Assembly (NCBI GenBank): GCA_038243995.1
Contig: JBBRTV010000020.1
Location: forward strand, 46,789-110,788
Length of the DNA stretch: 64,000 bases
Direction: 5' to 3'
From: Scleromatobacter sp038243995
Lineage (GTDB): Bacteria > Pseudomonadota > Gammaproteobacteria > Burkholderiales > Burkholderiaceae_C
The notes under the pieces were generated by a model. It saw only the letters and a list, made by a program, of their open reading frames with translations, did not search any database and was not told the DNA's origin. The position numbers were made by a program, and so were the translations under genes. Of this stretch, positions 60,167-64,000 are shown piece after piece; positions within the stretch are counted from its first letter, which is position 1; every line of letters begins with the position of its first letter.

Positions 60167-61104
60167 CCGGCGTGCGCGCCGCGACCCGTCTGCTCGCGCT
60201 GGCATGGCCGCTCGCGGGCCTGCTGGCGTGCAGCCCCGCGTTCTCCGCCGAGGCCCCGGTCGCCGCGCCGGCCGCCTCCGCGGTGACCGCGCCCCCCCAG
60301 GACGGCGGCCCGTCCGCGCCGGCGCGCGCCGCCCCGTCGATGTCCAGCCCGCCACCACCCGACATCCCCGCGCCACTCGCGACGGCGTCGGCGCCCACGG
60401 TACCGGTTGCCGACAGCGTCATCGGCGGCGACCGGGTCGACCGCGTCCAGGTCACCGACCCGTTCATCGAGCTGCATACCGGCCCCGGCCGCGGCTACCC
60501 GGTCTTCTTCGTCGCTGCGCGCGGCGAGTGGATCGCGATCGAATTGCGCCACACCGAATGGTTCAAGGTGCGCACGGCCGGCGGCAAGGAGGGCTGGGTG
60601 CATCGCAAGCAGCTCCAGACCACGCTGACCGAAGGCGGCGACCGCCAGGCATTCCACGATCCGCAGCTCGACGACTACCTGCAGCGCCGCGTGGACATCG
60701 GCGCGGGCTACGGCCGCTTCCACGGCGACCCGCTCGACAAGTTCTGGGTCGCCTACCGCCTGTCCGACACGCTCAGCATCGAGTCGACGTACGCGCAGGT
60801 GCAAGGCGTGTTCTCCGGCACGTCGGTGTGGCACGTGAACCTGCAGGCCGAGCCGTGGTCCGACCAGCGGTTCTCGCCGTTCGCCGGCATCGGCATCGGC
60901 CGCTTCAAGAACACGCCGAACCGCAGCCTGGTGGATGCCGTCCAGACCCGCGCGCGCCTGTCGGACGCGATGATAGGCGCGCACTACCACCTGACCGACA
61001 GGTTCGTGCTGCGCGTCGACTACGCGATCTACACCGCCTTCGTCGCCGACACCCGATCGACCGAGTACCGCGCCGTGTCCGCCGGCATCTCGTTCTTTTT
61101 CTGA
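60163..61104 (+). CDS. Exported SH3b-domain protein with outer-membrane beta-barrel
   Basis: 313 aa. Signal peptide (LLALAWPLAGLLACSPAFS), a ~55-residue Pro/Ala/Ser linker, a bacterial SH3 domain (VTDPFIELHTGPGRGYPVFF; WFKVRTAGGKEGWVHRKQL) and a C-terminal barrel of ~150 residues ending AVSAGISFFF, a typical outer-membrane signature. ATG 60163 overlaps the preceding stop. SH3b domains often bind peptidoglycan or metals. Confidence 0.8.
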   Translation: MTGVRAATRLLALAWPLAGLLACSPAFSAEAPVAAPAASAVTAPPQDGGPSAPARAAPSMSSPPPPDIPAPLATASAPTVPVADSVIGGDRVDRVQVTDPFIELHTGPGRGYPVFFVAARGEWIAIELRHTEWFKVRTAGGKEGWVHRKQLQTTLTEGGDRQAFHDPQLDDYLQRRVDIGAGYGRFHGDPLDKFWVAYRLSDTLSIESTYAQVQGVFSGTSVWHVNLQAEPWSDQRFSPFAGIGIGRFKNTPNRSLVDAVQTRARLSDAMIGAHYHLTDRFVLRVDYAIYTAFVADTRSTEYRAVSAGISFFF

Positions 61105-61133
61105 CGCCCTTACCGAACGGCTCCGCCGAGACC

Positions 61134-61814
61134 ATGCGCACCTCGCCCCACTCATCTTCAAGTACTGCCGCTGTCGGCCTGGCGCTCGCCGTCCTCTGCG
61201 CCATCGCCCCGCAGGTCCGCGCCGCCGATGCGCAGTCCGGCACGACGTCCGGCGTGCCGGACGAGCAGGTGATCGTCCCCCAGGTGGAGCGCCGCGACGT
61301 CCACAAGCCACGCTACCCCTCCAACGACTTCGAGTTCGGCCTCTACCTGGGCGGCTTCGGGACACAGAACTTCGGCACCAGCGCGACCGCGGGCGGACGC
61401 GTGGGCTATCACCTCACGGAAGACTTCTTCGTCGAAGCGAGCTACGGGCAGGTCAAGATCAACGACGCCGCGTTCCGCCGCGTTCTTCCGGGCGGCGTGC
61501 TCAAGACAAGTTACGAACGCCTCCAGACCTACGACCTCGCGCTGGGCTACAACGTCCTCGCGGGCGAGGCGTTCTTCGGCACCAAGACCGCCAAGATCAC
61601 GACCGGCTACGTCACCGCGGGACTCGGCAACACGGTCTTCGACGGACAGCGGATGCAGACCTTCGCCTACGGCGTGGGGTCGCGCGTGTTCCTGAACGAC
61701 CACTTCGCAGTGCGCGTCGACGCGCGCAACCACCTGTTCCGCCTCGACCTGCTCGGCAAACGCACCCTGACCCAGAACTACGAGCTGACATTCGGCGCGT
61801 CGTACTTCTTCTGA
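61134..61814 (+). CDS. Outer-membrane beta-barrel protein
   Basis: 226 aa. Signal peptide ending QVRA, a short charged spacer (VIVPQVERRDVHKPRYPSND), then ~8 alternating strands (FEFGLYLGGFGTQNFGTSAT; YVTAGLGNTVFDGQRMQTFA) and terminal TFGASYFF. It resembles the small barrel family found beside the SH3b barrel protein, and could be a distant paralogue of the barrel half of that gene. Confidence 0.8.
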   Translation: MRTSPHSSSSTAAVGLALAVLCAIAPQVRAADAQSGTTSGVPDEQVIVPQVERRDVHKPRYPSNDFEFGLYLGGFGTQNFGTSATAGGRVGYHLTEDFFVEASYGQVKINDAAFRRVLPGGVLKTSYERLQTYDLALGYNVLAGEAFFGTKTAKITTGYVTAGLGNTVFDGQRMQTFAYGVGSRVFLNDHFAVRVDARNHLFRLDLLGKRTLTQNYELTFGASYFF

Positions 61815-61881
61815 TTGCGACGTCCGCGCCCGACCCGCCGTTCTCCGTTCCCGACTCCGTTTCCGACCCAGGCCATCCCGC

Positions 61882-62385
61882 ATGCGACTGATCCGACTCC
61901 TCTGCACCGCCGCGCTCGCCTTCGGCACGCTGTCGCCCCTGGCCGCGGGCGCCGCGCCCGCGCCGAACTCGCGGGCCCCCGACTTCACGCTGCACGCCGC
62001 CGACGGCCGCAACGTGCGCCTCGACGAATTGCGCGGCCAGGTCGTGCTGGTCAACTTCTGGGCTACCTGGTGCGGCCCCTGCCGCGAGGAAATGCCGCGC
62101 CTGAACCAGTTGTACGAGAAGTTCCACAAGTCGGGCTTCGTGCTCCTGGGCGTCAACATCGACGACGATCCGAACACCGCGCTGACCACCGCGAACAAGC
62201 TGGGCGTCTCGTTCCCGGTGCTGCTCGACACCGACAAGAAGGTCAGCAAGCTGTACGACCTGAGCACGATGCCGTCGACCGTGGTGATCGACCGCGACGG
62301 CAAGGTGCGCTTCCTGCATCGCGGCTATCGCGAGGGCGTCGAGGCCGAATACGACCAGCAGATCCGCGGCCTGCTGAAGGAATGA
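61882..62385 (+). CDS. TlpA/ResA-type periplasmic thioredoxin
   Basis: 167 aa. Signal peptide (cut near AAGA), NFWATWCGPCREEMP active site (Cys64, Cys67), GVNIDDDPNTALTTANKLGV, and STMPSTVVIDRDGKVRF with the cis-Pro. A second envelope thioredoxin besides CcmG, embedded in the redox cluster, so probably dedicated to a cluster protein. Confidence 0.92.
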   Translation: MRLIRLLCTAALAFGTLSPLAAGAAPAPNSRAPDFTLHAADGRNVRLDELRGQVVLVNFWATWCGPCREEMPRLNQLYEKFHKSGFVLLGVNIDDDPNTALTTANKLGVSFPVLLDTDKKVSKLYDLSTMPSTVVIDRDGKVRFLHRGYREGVEAEYDQQIRGLLKE

Positions 62386-62387
62386 TC

Positions 62388-62681
62388 ATGTCCGCCCCCT
62401 CCTGCGTGCCCGGCCCGGCGGCGACCGCCCCGCGGGCGTCGCGCCGCCACAAGACGCTGGCGCTCGTCGGCGCTGCGCTGCTTCTCGGTAGCGCCGGCGG
62501 CTGCGCGTTCCGGCCCATCGAGCCCTGGGTCAAGCCTTACGAGCGCGAGCGGCTCGCCGACCCCATCATGAAGCTGGGCACCGACGAGCTGGCCGCGAAG
62601 CAGTTCGACCACATCTACACGGTGCGCGAAGGGGCGCGCGGCGCGACCGGCGTTCAGGGAGGCGGCTGTGGCTGCAACTAA
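62388..62681 (+). CDS. DUF4266 lipoprotein with GGGCGCN tail
   Basis: 97 aa from the ATG at 62388 (AAGGA 7 bases ahead); ATG 62382 adds two residues. Lipobox AGGC (Cys41 or so) followed by AFRPIEPWVKPYERERLADP and LAAKQFDHIYTVREGARGAT, the DUF4266 signature. It ends VQGGGCGCN: Gly-rich with two Cys, which I recall as conserved in the family. The codons for this tail also provide the GGGAGG Shine-Dalgarno of the next gene, which overlaps by 14 bases. Function unknown. Confidence 0.85.
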   Translation: MSAPSCVPGPAATAPRASRRHKTLALVGAALLLGSAGGCAFRPIEPWVKPYERERLADPIMKLGTDELAAKQFDHIYTVREGARGATGVQGGGCGCN

Positions 62682-63789
62682 GCTCACCGCCAACGGCATG
62701 GCCGCCGTCGCCGGGCTGGTCGGCGGCACGCTCGCGGCCGGCTCGGCGCAGGCCGTCGACCTGCCCGAGGATCGGGCCGAGACGATGTTCCACATCTACG
62801 ACGGCGGCGGCGTGCGCGCCTCCGGCCCGGCCGTGCTGATCCGCAAGAGCATGCTCGATCGCGTGTCGTTGTCCGCCGGCTATTACGTCGATGCGGTCAC
62901 CAACGCGTCGATCGACGTCGTCACGACCGCGAGCAAGTACAAGGAAACGCGCAACGAGTTCGACTACGGGCTCGACTACGTCGTGCGCGACACGCTGATC
63001 AAGCTCTCGGGATCGAAGAGCAAGGAACCCGACTACGTCGCGGACACCACGAGCATCGACCTGTCGCAGGACGTCTTCGGCGGCATGACGACAGTCAACC
63101 TCGGCTTCACCCGCGGCAACGACAAGGTCGGCCAGCACGGCACCACGGGGTATTTCGATTCAACGCGCCACTGGCAATACCGGCTGGGGGCGACGCAGAT
63201 CCTGACGCCGCGCTGGATCGCGAGCATGAACCTCGAGGCGATCGACGACGACGGCTACCTCGGCAGCCCGTACCGCGCGGCGCGCGTGTTCGGCGCCACC
63301 GTGCCCGAGCGCGACCCCCGCACGCGGGCCAGCCACGCCCTGCGGCTCGGAACCGTCGGCGACATCACCGGCAGCGGCGCCACCAACCGCAGCTCGGTGC
63401 GCGCGGAGTACCGCTACTTCTGGGACAACTGGGGCATCTCCGCGCACACGCTGGAGTTCGGCTACAGCCGCTACCTCGCGGCCGGCTGGCTCGCCGACGG
63501 CTACATCCGCCTCTACAAGCAGAACCACGCGCTGTTCTACAGCGACAACGCGCAGTCCGAGACGGTCTACGTCACGCGCAACCGGCAGCTGAGCACCTTC
63601 CACGACATCGGCCTGGGCGGCAAGGTGACCTACACCGTCAAGAACATTCCGGGCAAGTACGACGTCAAGCTCACGGGCGCGTACGAACTGCTCGACTTCC
63701 ACTACAACGACTACACCGACATCCGCACCGGCAGCCCCTATGCGTTCACCGCGCACGTGCTGCAGGCCTATGTGTCGGCCACGTTCTGA
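62668..63789 (+). CDS. DUF3570 outer-membrane protein
   Basis: 373 aa from a GTG at 62668 with GGGAGG 6 bases ahead; ATG 62698 is the alternative. A short signal (GLVGGTLAAGSAQA) precedes PEDRAETMFHIYDGGGVRAS and a barrel-like body (VSLSAGYYVDAVTNASIDVV; VRAEYRYFWDNWGISAHTLE) ending HVLQAYVSATF. DUF3570 nearly always accompanies DUF4266 and often apbE. Role unknown; a surface channel or conduit is plausible. Confidence 0.87.
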   Translation: MAATKLTANGMAAVAGLVGGTLAAGSAQAVDLPEDRAETMFHIYDGGGVRASGPAVLIRKSMLDRVSLSAGYYVDAVTNASIDVVTTASKYKETRNEFDYGLDYVVRDTLIKLSGSKSKEPDYVADTTSIDLSQDVFGGMTTVNLGFTRGNDKVGQHGTTGYFDSTRHWQYRLGATQILTPRWIASMNLEAIDDDGYLGSPYRAARVFGATVPERDPRTRASHALRLGTVGDITGSGATNRSSVRAEYRYFWDNWGISAHTLEFGYSRYLAAGWLADGYIRLYKQNHALFYSDNAQSETVYVTRNRQLSTFHDIGLGGKVTYTVKNIPGKYDVKLTGAYELLDFHYNDYTDIRTGSPYAFTAHVLQAYVSATF

Positions 63790-63820
63790 AAACCGTCCTG
63801 AAAACATGAGAGCTGGCAGC

Positions 63821-64000
63821 ATGCTGAATCGAACTCGCGCGGCGTTGGTCGCGCTCGGAATCTGCGCTTTGTCGGCGTTCGCCCCGACCTGGGCCGCCGA
63901 TGCGCCCGCCGCCGCGGCCTCCGCGCCCGCCCCGCTGCTCGCGGCGCCCGCGCCGGCGGCCGCCGGCAGCGCCGCCGCCGGCTTGCCCGCCGGCGGCCTC
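63821..64000 (+). CDS. Exported Ala/Pro-rich protein (partial, runs off window)
   Basis: 60 residues visible. Signal peptide MLNRTRAALVALGICALSAF with a cut after WAA, then an Ala/Pro/Gly-rich stretch. An in-frame ATG at 63806 would add five residues. 31 bases after DUF3570 on the same strand, so likely the next gene of the cluster. Family cannot be told. Confidence 0.6.
   Translation, partial: MLNRTRAALVALGICALSAFAPTWAADAPAAAASAPAPLLAAPAPAAAGSAAAGLPAGGL

Noticed and set aside
1..64000. tRNA, rRNA, CRISPR, insertion sequence, prophage or integrase
   Set aside because: No cloverleaf-like segment, repeat-spacer pattern, transposase motif or target-site duplication was seen in the gaps or frames.

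Overview
The window is very GC-rich (roughly two thirds G+C or more by eye), densely coded chromosomal DNA. Gene content and order point to a betaproteobacterium, most likely Burkholderiales: bamE-dapB-exbB-exbD-leuS-lptE-holA, thiL-pgpA-pncC, rsmA-surA-lptD with amgK divergent, hpf-ptsN-hprK, a short Fur and a single-polypeptide MaeB malic enzyme. I saw no rRNA, tRNA, CRISPR array, transposase or phage gene. Most of the window is ordinary housekeeping sequence. The accessory material sits at 1-4139, 7519-17065, 36446-37460 and, above all, 48079-64000.

Layout. 1-4139 (minus): a lipid-handling unit made of a phospholipase-D lipoprotein, an exported protein of unknown function, an MlaE-like permease with an N-terminal extension and an MlaF-like ATPase cut by the window edge. 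4358-7502 (plus): purU, an NTF2-like protein, a YheT-type hydrolase and a conserved unknown. 7519-12918: a BTAD regulator fused to an alpha/beta hydrolase, an MddA-like membrane methyltransferase, a membrane-anchored cytochrome c5, a ferritin-like di-iron protein and a MerR/B12-type (LitR/CarH-like) regulator. 13444-17065 (plus): a translationally coupled flavoprotein, DUF1365 protein and cyclopropane-fatty-acid-synthase-like enzyme. Two near-identical palindromes lie between the B12 regulator and this operon. 17096-20235 (minus): corA and a secreted M14 carboxypeptidase.

20419-30376 (plus, except fur): hpf-ptsN-hprK, then bamE-dapB-exbB-exbD-leuS-lptE-holA. 30402-33568 (minus): ghrA, pncC, pgpA, thiL. 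33787-36081: maeB. 36446-37460: a barnase-type secreted ribonuclease followed by a barstar-type inhibitor. 37748-42404 (minus): rsmA-surA-lptD, with amgK divergent. 43957-47856: an orphan chemoreceptor, an Old Yellow Enzyme homologue and a MOSC protein.

48079-55058 carries a complete System I cytochrome c maturation operon, ccmABCDEFGHI. Downstream on the same strand, 55406-64000 holds ApbE (flavin transferase), a 1003-residue lipoprotein with three CxxCH haem motifs that resembles hydrazine-synthase-alpha relatives, a lipoprotein with a CX4CH motif, two outer-membrane beta-barrel proteins (one with an SH3b domain), a TlpA-type thioredoxin, a DUF4266 lipoprotein ending GGGCGCN, a DUF3570 barrel, and the start of another exported protein. 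The combination of haem maturation, flavinylation, thiol chemistry, multihaem lipoproteins and several barrels suggests an envelope redox or metal-handling system of unknown substrate. It is the best candidate here for an undescribed system.
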